A stretch of DNA of 64,000 nt from Hippasteria phrygiana (taxonomy: Eukaryota > Echinodermata > Asteroidea > Valvatida > Goniasteridae), in contig JAZGUH010000056.1 of the NCBI GenBank assembly GCA_037893225.1, positions 2,046,001-2,110,000 on the forward strand, in the 5' to 3' direction. Under the pieces are notes generated by a model. That model had not been told where the DNA came from and ran no database searches. It was given only the letters and a program-made list of their open reading frames with translations. Every line of letters starts with the position of its first letter. Position 1 is the first letter of the stretch. Below are positions 45,556-53,854 of this stretch, piece by piece. The position numbers and the translations under genes were made by a program.

Positions 45556-45960
45556 TGATCGGTCTCCCGCGATCAACATCGGTGAAGTAGTAGTCCAAGT
45601 AACTGTTTTGTTTGGGAAGGCATGCAGGAAGGAACAATATTATAAATGACGTGGCACATTGAGATGAGCAGAAACTCACTTCGTCGTATTCTGAGTTGGA
45701 AGCAGAAACAAGCACCGAAAAGTCGATTTTAGGATTTTAACATTTTTACATGTGGAAACATTTTTTTTTGACATCCCAAAGTTTTATAACCAAAACAGGG
45801 AACATATTGTGCTGTGCTGTATATTATAGTTTGCATCAGTGACTTTGATAGATTGCACATGTTTCAGATATAATGTGCCTCTCTTTTCTCCTATTCCCCC
45901 GTTCTTCCACCCAAGCTCCACCCTCATGTATAATCCCGTACCGGTTAACCCGTTGTGTCC
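45556..45960 (+). other. Start of ANKFN1 3' UTR
   Basis: Unique-looking sequence after the stop, with no repeat recognised until copy 5 of repeat A. No AATAAA signal was found close to the stop, so the 3' UTR probably continues through the repeats downstream. Confidence 0.4.
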
Positions 45961-46255
45961 GACCGTTATTACTGTCTGGTTTGCCAAGAACAGGCTGTGC
46001 AGCCAAGTGTAAATGTAAGCAATAGCCACCATACTGAATAGAGTGGTCCTATTCATTGCACTTGGAGCCCCCCCTTTCATATGAATGAAAAAGCTTTGTT
46101 TGAAAAAGCTCCATCTATTCATTACACTCCCATTCAAGAACAATGTAGTTGAAACATGAATGGATTGAGTAAGTGCAGGAATGTGCCAATAGACATCAAC
46201 TGGCCAGGTGGTCTTTTTCAAACCGCGGCTAAGGCCATCGTCCGTATTCTGGAAG
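45951..46255 (-). repeat. Interspersed repeat A, copy 5
   Basis: Inverted copy starting TTAACCCGTTGTG, with AGGCTGTGCAGCCAAGTG, GTGGTCCTATTCATTGCACT and CCAGGTGGTCTTTTTCAAAC. The TTAACCC start supports a piggyBac-like terminus. Confidence 0.75.
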
Positions 46256-46379
46256 TTAGTACAGCATGTGCTTTACACATGATACCTTGTTGAAAAATCT
46301 ATGTACAAACTTGGCTTTGCCCACTCTCCCAGGAATGTCATATAGCAGTTTCTTTACCTGAGAATACCCGGCTACTTAA

Positions 46380-46715
46380 CCCCTTGAGTACGGTATTTTA
46401 CGGGAGACGTCAGGGTGCCGCAGCGGCTCTGGCAGCCAAGCGAACCGCTACAATGTGTTTGTGCAGTCAAGCGTAACATATATACAATAATCCAACAATG
46501 GATTGAAACTGCACAAACGGCGGCCAATGGCGTCATCCGGCCTGGTGGCACTGTTTAATCCAACAATGGATTGAAACTGCACAAACGGCGGCCAATGGCG
46601 TCATCCGGCCTGGTGGCACTGTTTAATCCAACAATGGATTGAAACTGCACAAACGGCGGCCAATTGCGTCATCCGGCCTGGTGGCACTGTTTTTTTGGCG
46701 CATATTTGCAAGGGG
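46380..46715. mobile_element. piggyBac-like MITE with internal triplication
   Basis: TTAA flanks both sides (46376-46379, 46716-46719), with CCCCTTG at the left and CAAGGGG at the right, the CCC...GGG termini and TTAA target of piggyBac. The interior includes a 68-bp unit in three tandem copies. A related single-unit copy is at 61385-61592. Confidence 0.8.
46488..46691 (+). repeat. 68-bp tandem repeat, three copies
   Basis: Period exactly 68 bp. Each unit starts TAATCCAACAATGGATTGAA, which contains the inverted repeat AATCCA/TGGATT, and ends GGCCTGGTGGCACTGTT. The three copies are almost identical (one G/T change: CCAATGGCG versus CCAATTGCG). Confidence 0.95.
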
Positions 46716-46859
46716 TTAAATATCCCTACTTTAGAAGACGATAGTAACTTGAGGGCATGAGCCTGTGCACATAATGAAACATTTGAGCAGAATTTACGAT
46801 ACTGGATTTACACAGTCAGCATTTTGTGTACCTTAGTCATGAGATATTTTCCTATCATT

Positions 46860-47052
46860 CAAGTTTTAAACTGCAACTTTACTTCCTAGAGCTTAGTTGA
46901 AAGTGGGGCACAAGTGTTGTGAGTACAGAACATGCCAAATGAGGCTTGTCATGATGCTGTGGGCAATGGGTGAGTTTCATCAAAAACTACTCCTGAAAAT
47001 GTTGATCCTACTATTCTACTTCTTCACCTGGGTCTGCTTGAAAGCCTGTATG
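46860..47052. repeat. Partial copy of repeat D
   Basis: Shares GAGCTTAGTTGAAAGTGGGG-like sequence, GAACATGCCAAATGAG and the right end GGGTCTGCTTGAAAGCCTG with the MITE at 42526-42896. Confidence 0.6.
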
Positions 47053-47717
47053 TGATATAAACCTTTGAAGAGTAGCCAAAATTGTGTGCGTCTTCACCGA
47101 GGTCGGAGTTCACCAAAATGCACACGCAGAAAGTTTTGCCAAGGACCTTACAAAATGTTTTGTGATTGTATTCTGTAGAGTGAACAATAGAATGTAATTC
47201 ATTACAACAATTTATTAGCCAAAGAGGATGTGTGTTATAACCAAATGTTTGGTATGCTGGTGTTTGTTAGTACAAAGTTGTACTTAATGAACAATTTTTG
47301 TACAGGGTTTTAACAAGAAGGTGATCGGCCGTAAGCGGGTATTCAGCTTTGCAGGGTGTTAATGGTCGACTGCCTGTCGTCAAGAACTTACTTTGTAATT
47401 TACCAGAGTGTCCTTGATTGTGCACACACTGTAAAACTGGTCACAGAATGCACATTTTGTTTACAGTTGATTTGGCGAATAGGACTGCCTGCTGTGTCAC
47501 GGGTTGTTGCACTAGTGGGAAGTCATTGGAGGGTTTTCTCTCTTTGAACGACCTTGACACTGCAAATGCACTTTGGAGAGCTATTCCTGGAGCACTTTCC
47601 TTCCATTGGTTCAATTTGCTGTGAATTTAATTTTAGGCAATATGAAATTGATGTAATGCAGTGCCGTGTGTGCATTGTTGCTATAAAGGCAGTGGCCCTG
47701 AAGCATTTTGTCTGTTC
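47053..47717. other. 3' UTR or intergenic stretch
   Basis: No repeat with matches elsewhere in the window and no convincing ORF. May be part of the ANKFN1 3' UTR. Confidence 0.35.
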
Positions 47718-47726
47718 AGATAAAGC

Positions 47727-48099
47727 AATTCGGTCAATTCACAACTCAGTGTGCTGCCAGCGGCAAGGCCGGGAAAGGCCAACTAATTTCCCACTTTCGC
47801 GGTCGACATCGCATCTATCGCGTTGTATCAGATGGTGGACAGTACAGCAGTATGGATTTCGCGCGAATGCGAGTGGATGAGTTGAAGCAATATTTGACTA
47901 ATCGGGGAATACTTTGTGTGGGAAAGAAGAGAGAGGAGTTGATAGATTTAGTGGAGAAGGGGTGTAAGAAGTACGGTCGATGCATTGGCGATACCCACTT
48001 CCGGTTTTGCGATGTCGACTTTTTCCCATGATGCACTGCGTAATTTGGCCTGTCCCCGGTTGCCGCTGGCGGCGCACCGAGTTGTGAATCAACCAAATT
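47727..48099 (+). mobile_element. SAP-domain-encoding MITE with 9-bp target duplication
   Basis: The 373-bp element has ends AATTCGGTCAATTCACAACT and inverted AATTTGGTTGATTCACAACT. The inverted similarity continues through GCCAGCGGCAA and GGCCAA and reappears at GTCGACATCGC on both sides, about 80 bp in. Flanks AGATAAAGC (47718-47726) and AAATAAAGC (48100-48108) match at 8 of 9 positions. A 9-bp duplication with long inverted repeats suggests a Mutator-like element. The interior carries a SAP-domain ORF instead of a transposase. Confidence 0.8.
47852..48031 (+). CDS. Small SAP-domain protein inside the MITE
   Basis: 59 residues: MDFARMRVDELKQYLTNRGI, then LCVGKKREELIDLVEKGC, then a Cys/Phe-containing end DTHFRFCDVDFFP. 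The SAP signature (two helices, LxxxLxxRG, G-x-K-x-E-L-I-x-L) is complete. SAP domains bind AT-rich DNA and occur in many nuclear proteins and some transposon proteins. The stop lies within the right inverted repeat. An open frame extends upstream to 47708 but crosses the element boundary. It may be a remnant of a larger transposon or host protein; expression is unproven. Confidence 0.6.
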   Translation: MDFARMRVDELKQYLTNRGILCVGKKREELIDLVEKGCKKYGRCIGDTHFRFCDVDFFP

Positions 48100-48133
48100 A
48101 AATAAAGCTAAAAATATAACTCCTTTCGGTAGG

Positions 48134-48567
48134 CAGGGTTCCTACGGGTCATGGAAAATCCTTGAAAATCCTGGGGGAAAAAATTGTTCTGGAAAGTCAT
48201 GGAAAAGTCATGGAAAATTGGGAAAAATATAAAAGTCATGGAAAAGTCATGGAAATCAAGATCATGCAAGGGTTATTTTTAATAGGCCACTTTCGATGTG
48301 ATAACAGAATAATGATAAATTTACAGGCTATATCCTTGTTAGTCTATAGTACGGCTGTAAGGGGAGGAGGAGGCCATTAATAATTAAAACTTATTTTCAA
48401 AAGCTAAGAAATGGTTAGCCCAACATCAGCGGTTCATCAGTATCATAATACACACAAAAAATTATCTACAAAATGGCGTTAAATGTCATGGAAATTGTCA
48501 TATTTTAGTCCTGGAAAGTCCTGGAAAAGTCCTGGAATTTGGTTTTCAGATTTCTGTGGGAACCCTG
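48134..48567. mobile_element. MITE with CAGGGTTCC ends and GTCATGGAAA repeats
   Basis: The left end CAGGGTTCCTACGGG and inverted right end CAGGGTTCCCACAG match. Direct GGTAGG repeats flank it (48128-48133, 48568-48573). The interior is built from GTCATGGAAA and GTCCTGGAAA units near both ends. Elements with this CAGGGTTCCCAC end occur widely in animal genomes. Superfamily not assigned. Confidence 0.8.
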
Positions 48568-48573
48568 GGTAGG

Positions 48574-50610
48574 GGAAAATTACACAGATAAGTGGTGCTT
48601 ACTGCCAATGCCCATTCTTAAGGTAATGTTAGTAGTGGAATTTATCTCCAGGCTTAGATGTTGCTGGTGTTGGGTGATGTCTTTCACCTCCAGAATGGTT
48701 GACAAAGGCTTTTGAAAAAGACGCAAAGTATGCATAACTTGTTTAGTGATAAGACCAACTGATTAGGCTTATATCTTAGAGTTCCCCTGCCAGGATTTAA
48801 AGAATTCTATGGGAAGACAATTGCAGCCCCATCGCTTCCTGATCCACCTCTGAAAGAATCAAGTCATCTGTGTAATGGAATTTTGTTTGTAATGCATTCG
48901 GAGAGAGCATCTATGTTGAAAAGGTGTTTTCTGAAATTTGTCAGCATAAAGGGATTATATCACACCTCAAATTTCTGTGCACTACAAAAAGAGTTATACA
49001 TTATGGCCACTACAATGGTACAATCAAGTAAAGACCGAAAAATACAGCTAATATACAGTTTGAAAGTATCATGGGAAGTTATGTTATATTGGATTTTATT
49101 GATTGATGCCTTTCTTGATAGACCATAGATAGAAATCTTTCGAAATTCTAGAGTGTGCAATATATACCCGAATACCTTCCCATGTAACCGTTTTTATCAA
49201 ATACAAGAATGTTTTTTTTTATTGTACAGTTTCATAGCTGGAGGAATTGTATTGTTTTTTGTATCATTGTGACTGGGGCTTCCCAGAGTATATTGGTAGG
49301 AACAGGTAGAAAGCCCAGTTTCACGTTCAAACACCCTAACTGGAGGAACCAAGCTGGACAAGCACGTGGGACATTTACCGCCAATTTACAAGTTGTCTGA
49401 CAATTTCAATTTACTAGACTTTCTCCTGCAAACAAACGAGTTTAAAAAAACAAAACTATTTTTTAACGTAAAAAGCATTTACTACAATGTACACCCTATT
49501 TGGTCTTCCTAACGTGTTTTATGTGCTTTGCATGAAGATTGATATTGTAGGAATTAGGAACGTCTACTTAACGTGGTTTTTTTGTGTGAAATGTCCCAGT
49601 GGAAAGCTCGCAACTATCTAATGCTTACAAATTCTCAATTCAATTTGAAAATTTATTTTTCGGGGCGAAACGGCCCAAAAGCATGGACATAGCTGCTTAA
49701 ATCTTACAGATTTTACTTGTGAAATTCCTCAAGACCCGGCCCCTTTGCCCTCTCAGTCATTTTTCTTGCAAAGCTTTTTCTCTTAGTATAACCGTATTCA
49801 GCCATTTTTCGTGTTCAAGAATTTATTCCGGGCTTACACTGAAAAACCGACTTCAATGTACAACCATTGAAACTGGCAGCGATTACGGAAGCTTACCATA
49901 TAAGAGACCCGATAATTGCGGTTGATGCAGATTGCTAGAACAAATAATCATGAAGTTTTTGTTTTTTTTACCCAAGAAATGAACGGAGTGCAATAGGGTT
50001 AGTTATGTGTGCCAGCTGGCCATAGAGTTATGCACTTTGACCTCCTTCCAGAATAATAGACAGTTGTCTTGAAATTTGGACTCCATGAACTGCCAACTGT
50101 TTCCCTACATGTGTGTATAGCACATTTGTCACAACAAAAATGTTGTTCTAATTTACATCATCCCTGACGCAAATAAAAATGTCAAAAGATTCCATCTTCT
50201 GAAAAATGCAGCATAAAGTTACATAACCCTATATACCTAGCCCTGTTCTCAATTGTTGGTTATACCGAGTGTGATCAGTAAATTCAAGGAGTTGTTTGTA
50301 ATTCACATTTTTTCCAGCCTTTATAAAGTACTGTGAAGCCTATTGACGTGATCTGAAAAGAATGTCAAGTAACCCCAAAGAAACCTTAACCTGTGCTAAA
50401 GTAAATGCCAAATTATCTTTATTGAGATGTAAAATATTCATTCAACAATTCATTATTTATTTTGAAATTTTTAAGGTGCAGTTTGTAAACACACACAAAA
50501 AAACAGTCAGAATGAAGTTTGGGGTAATTCATTGCAAAAATGTTTGAATATTGGAGCTGCCATTAAGTTAAGCTCGGTTTATTCTCATATGTACTCAAAG
50601 CACCAATATG
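48574..50610 (+). other. Possible ANKFN1 long 3' UTR, otherwise intergenic
   Basis: AT-rich, few recognisable repeats, no ORF of note. A retroposon-like AT-rich patch with CAATTCAATTTGAAAATTTA is seen near 49638. The absence of clustered MITEs compared with the introns would fit UTR, but there is no transcript evidence. Confidence 0.3.
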
Positions 50611-50611
50611 A

Positions 50612-50662
50612 TTCCGGGGATCGCAGGTTCAAATCCTGCTCCTGCCAGTTTTTTTTTGTTAC
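50612..50662 (+). repeat. tRNA-like 3' half followed by T9
   Basis: GGGGATCGCAGGTTCAAATC, CTGCTCCTGCCA, then a T run. This is the same T-arm/acceptor-like sequence as in the palindrome at 29660-29937. No 5' half or A box is present, so it is not a functional tRNA. Confidence 0.6.
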
Positions 50663-50904
50663 GTGAATATAAGTGCAAGAATGAGTTACGTGTGCTCAGG
50701 GTTTATATATAACTTATTAGGAACACATTGTCCATAGTTGAAAATACGAGTACTAATTTGAAGTAAATTCTATAATGTTTTTTGTTTGCTTGGCTGTGAG
50801 CATGTAAAGAAAGGGGGTCATGCACCCATCTGTGTTATCTACTCGTTGACTAACTCAGACAGCATCCTTAAAACAACGTTTTTTTTCCCTTTTGTTTTGG
50901 TACA

Positions 50905-51110
50905 GAAATCTCCCAATACAAGGCTAAAAGCCACTCCAGGTAAAGGGTTACGATCAGGGGTTGTCCACATTTTGAATTGCCAACCCTACCACCCTTACGG
51001 TTTTTCTGGGCCCAGATCTAAATAGAGGATAATTCTTTAACAGATTCCGGAGAAATTGTCCCAATTTTCAGACCTGTAAACCCAGGCAGGGTAGCTTGAG
51101 CTTCCAGCTA
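50905..51110 (-). repeat. Interspersed repeat B, complete-looking copy
   Basis: From CCCAATACAAGGCTAAAAGC through TTGCCAACCCTACCACCCTT, GGGCCCAGATCTAAATAGAG and GATTCCGGAGAAATTGTCCC to ACCCAGGCAGGGTAGC. It serves as the uninterrupted reference for the split copy at 40775. Confidence 0.75.
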
Positions 51111-51437
51111 AGGTAGGAAGGTTAAGACAGTTACACAAAATTCTGTTTTTGCTGTTGTTTAGTTTATTCAGAAAAAAAACTTTATTTAAACAATATCTAA
51201 CTTAAGTACAGAAAACAGGGTTTTGATCGATTCTAGCTTAATTTGGTTTAAAAAAAGTTAAGCTTTAAGAAAGCGTATGCACCTGCTGTTCTGACTTTGA
51301 CTTTTTAATCACATTTAAATATATTGACCTTCTATCATTTGAAGTAATGGGCTCATGATTCATTGTTTTTCATTGTGATATACCAGACAGTTGACTTGAA
51401 TATTTAATGTAATTTTTGTGTAAATTGTAAATTCTTT

Positions 51438-51475
51438 AACAAATAAAAGATGTATTATAACATGTAAATAAAGAA
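51438..51475 (+). terminator. Candidate polyadenylation signals
   Basis: Two signals occur close together, AACAAATAAAAGATG and GTAAATAAAGAAC, after an AT/T-rich stretch with TAATTTTTGTGTAAATTG. They would end a + strand transcript, most simply ANKFN1 with a 5.9-kb 3' UTR. Position and sequence are the only support. Confidence 0.3.
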
Positions 51476-52194
51476 CTATCAGTAGGTTTAAGCACTTACC
51501 TTAAACGTACGTGTACAGAAGATATTTATTAGAGGAGCACATGATGAAATTGAATAAACGTAACAAATGTGTGCGATTTTACAAAGAAACAAAACCCCAT
51601 TGACCCCAGTGTGTTATTGTTATGTTTTTGGTTTTATTTTTCCTTCTTTTTTTAAGCTGAATTTACATGGTTTTTTTTCTTTGTCAACACAAGTTATTTG
51701 CCCAACCTGGGAGTTGGGAATTCATGGCGTGATTCTGTGGTCCCCGGCTGCCCATTTTTTTTGGGGGGGGGGGGGGATATCTTGCTCACCACCCTCCCCC
51801 CAACCCCTTGACACAGGAAATTCACAAAAAATACGGAAGTATGAATTTTTGTTTAGTACAAGCTTATTATTGTGATCCCAACCGAATGGATGCAACTTTA
51901 GTTTTGGCAGAAGAAATAACCTTTGTTCCCCCATTGTGGAGGAGATCCTTGTAGAATACAAAACCCGGCTCAAACGTAGACTTGAAGCTGGATTCTGAAG
52001 TACTTTTTCTACATCATATAATAGTCTTGCAGTCATGTCTGGACTCGGTCGAGACAGGACTTATAAAGTCCAGACTTGACTCCAGGACATGGTTGAGATT
52101 GGCCGAAAATGAAAAATCTGCAGTGTTTCGGGGTCGCCGAGGACCCAGAGCAACGTAGGGTCTTTTTTAATTGCATTTAATATGGTCCTGGCAG

Positions 52195-52375
52195 GGGTCA
52201 GATTTGTCAGGATTTTTCCTGATTTCGGTATTTTTGACACAATTTGTTTTACTAATTTCAGAATTTTAAAGAATCTCTTTTGAAATGGGAATTTCTTAGG
52301 TCTTACCTTAAACTCTTAAAGGTGTTTTTACCTGTAAAAGTGGATATAGACCAAATAGTATTATATACCAATAGG
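52195..52375. repeat. Degenerate copy of the CAGGGGTGAGATT MITE
   Basis: CAGGGGTCAGATTTGTCAGG start, and CCTGTAAAAGTGGATATAGA shared with 531-806. The right end is not recognisable. Confidence 0.6.
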
Positions 52376-52728
52376 TATTTTAATGCAAACAAGAGTAATC
52401 TTGGGTCCTCGGCAGCAACCTCCAAACTCCATTTTTTCACTTTTTTGGCATCAAACTCGGATCGGGACTTGACTAAACCCTGCCGTCTATGGCACCAGCA
52501 AAAAATGTATGGCATTTGAACTTTGTCCTCGCAACTCACCTGGGAAATGGGGGGGGGGGGGGGGGGGGCCCGGGATGGGGAATTCATATTCATTCTGAGA
52601 GCTTGCAATTTTGTGCATTTTTCTATATTATTAGTTCTGCAATGTTTTAGCACCTCTGATCCTGCCCTACATTTTAAACAATGCTCTACTTGTGTCCTAG
52701 GGTTTTGACAATTTTCTCGTTTTGATAA

Positions 52729-52730
52729 AA

Positions 52731-52761
<31 letters not shown>

Positions 52762-52797
52762 ATAAGTAAATAAATAAATAAATAAATAACATAATTA
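52729..52797. repeat. (ATA)n / (AAAT)n microsatellite
   Basis: About eight ATA units pass into AAAT units. It could be the tail of an unrecognised retroposon. Confidence 0.8.
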
Positions 52798-53280
52798 ATA
52801 AGGCCACTGAGTGCTGCTTCTGTGAATGTTTGACATTTTCTTTACATTTTTGCATCAGTTTGTCATGTGGTTTACACAAAAATTAAAATTTTCAACAAAT
52901 TAATATTTTCTGTACAAAATCAGGACAAATTTGTATCCCCAAATTATGCACTTATTATTACCCCCTCCCCAGGGCTGCCCCTTTCATTTTTAGTTTTGTT
53001 TTTGTAGCTTTTAATTACTTTAGATTAGACAAGCTGATCTACGCTCACAATCAAAGAAATGTTTTGGGGAAATTTCTTTACAGAAACATTATAAAATGAC
53101 CCCTCCATCTTGTCAAAAACTGTTACACCAATGGTGCATATTTTTTTTGGGGGGGGGGGGGGGGGGGTGGTGGGTAGACTTAAATTAATATTGATTTTAG
53201 GGATACGTGTACATGTTTTGTACTTTTTAGTTTGCAGGCGGTCGAGGGGGGTCAAAAACTAACTGCAGCATGTTCTAGAC

Positions 53281-53785
53281 GCGTGAACTTATAAATATTC
53301 ATGAGGTACGGTGTCACGTGCGGGCGGTAAAACATACCTGGAGTCGAGCGATGTGAACTTGCAGTATAGTACCAGCCCGCGCCCATATGCAGTCTAGTCT
53401 GTCTACGTTAGACTTAGAGAATATTTTTGTCCAAGAGTAACCGATGTAAAATCTGTTTTTTCCCCAAGATGTTCGATTCAAACACAGTACTTGCCCAGCT
53501 GAGAATGATCTGCACGGGCTGCAGTGGTCACTATCGTGACTTCTGCGACACACTGGCGTCGTTTTTCCCCCTGTGACGGCGACAGAAGACCGGCTAAATT
53601 GTCGGAACTTTCGGGGTTTCTGTACTGTGTGTCGAAGTCGAACCCATGTTTATATTTGTGTGTGTGGCAATTTCTCGAACTGTCGGAGGGGTTGTACCGT
53701 TGTTGTACCCGTTTTTTTCATGTGCATTCCGTCAGGAGTCAACTTAGGATTCTGTCAGCATCTTCTCTGAGCCCTCTCACAACAG
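53281..53785 (+). promoter_or_regulatory. Probable promoter and 5' UTR of the carrier gene
   Basis: CpG and GC content rise around 53310-53700 compared with both flanks, including CACGTGCGGGCGG and CAGCCCGCGCCC, immediately upstream of the SLC25A38 start codon. No TATA box is obvious at a fixed spacing. The transcription start cannot be placed from sequence. A short upstream open frame precedes the ATG. Confidence 0.4.
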
Positions 53786-53854
53786 ATGAGCAAGGGTGCT
53801 TCGTTTGTAGACCGAATAAAATCGGGAGATTGGAAAAATATGGAGCTGATAAAT
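53786..53854 (+). CDS. SLC25A38: SLC25A38 exon 1
   Basis: The ATG follows CTCTCACAACAG. 23 codons run to AAAT|GTGAGT, phase 0. The exon was found because its last residues (KNMELIN) and phase fit directly onto SPIFKSF of exon 2, mirroring the short N terminus of vertebrate SLC25A38. It is too short to stand out on its own. Confidence 0.75.

Larger units (their letters stand above)
51480..53280. other. Intergenic stretch with homopolymers
   Basis: Poly(G) at about 51762-51774, 52550-52568 and 53149-53167. A degenerate copy of the 531 MITE lies at 52195-52375, and (ATA)n/(AAAT)n microsatellites at 52729-52797. No gene recognised. Confidence 0.5.
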
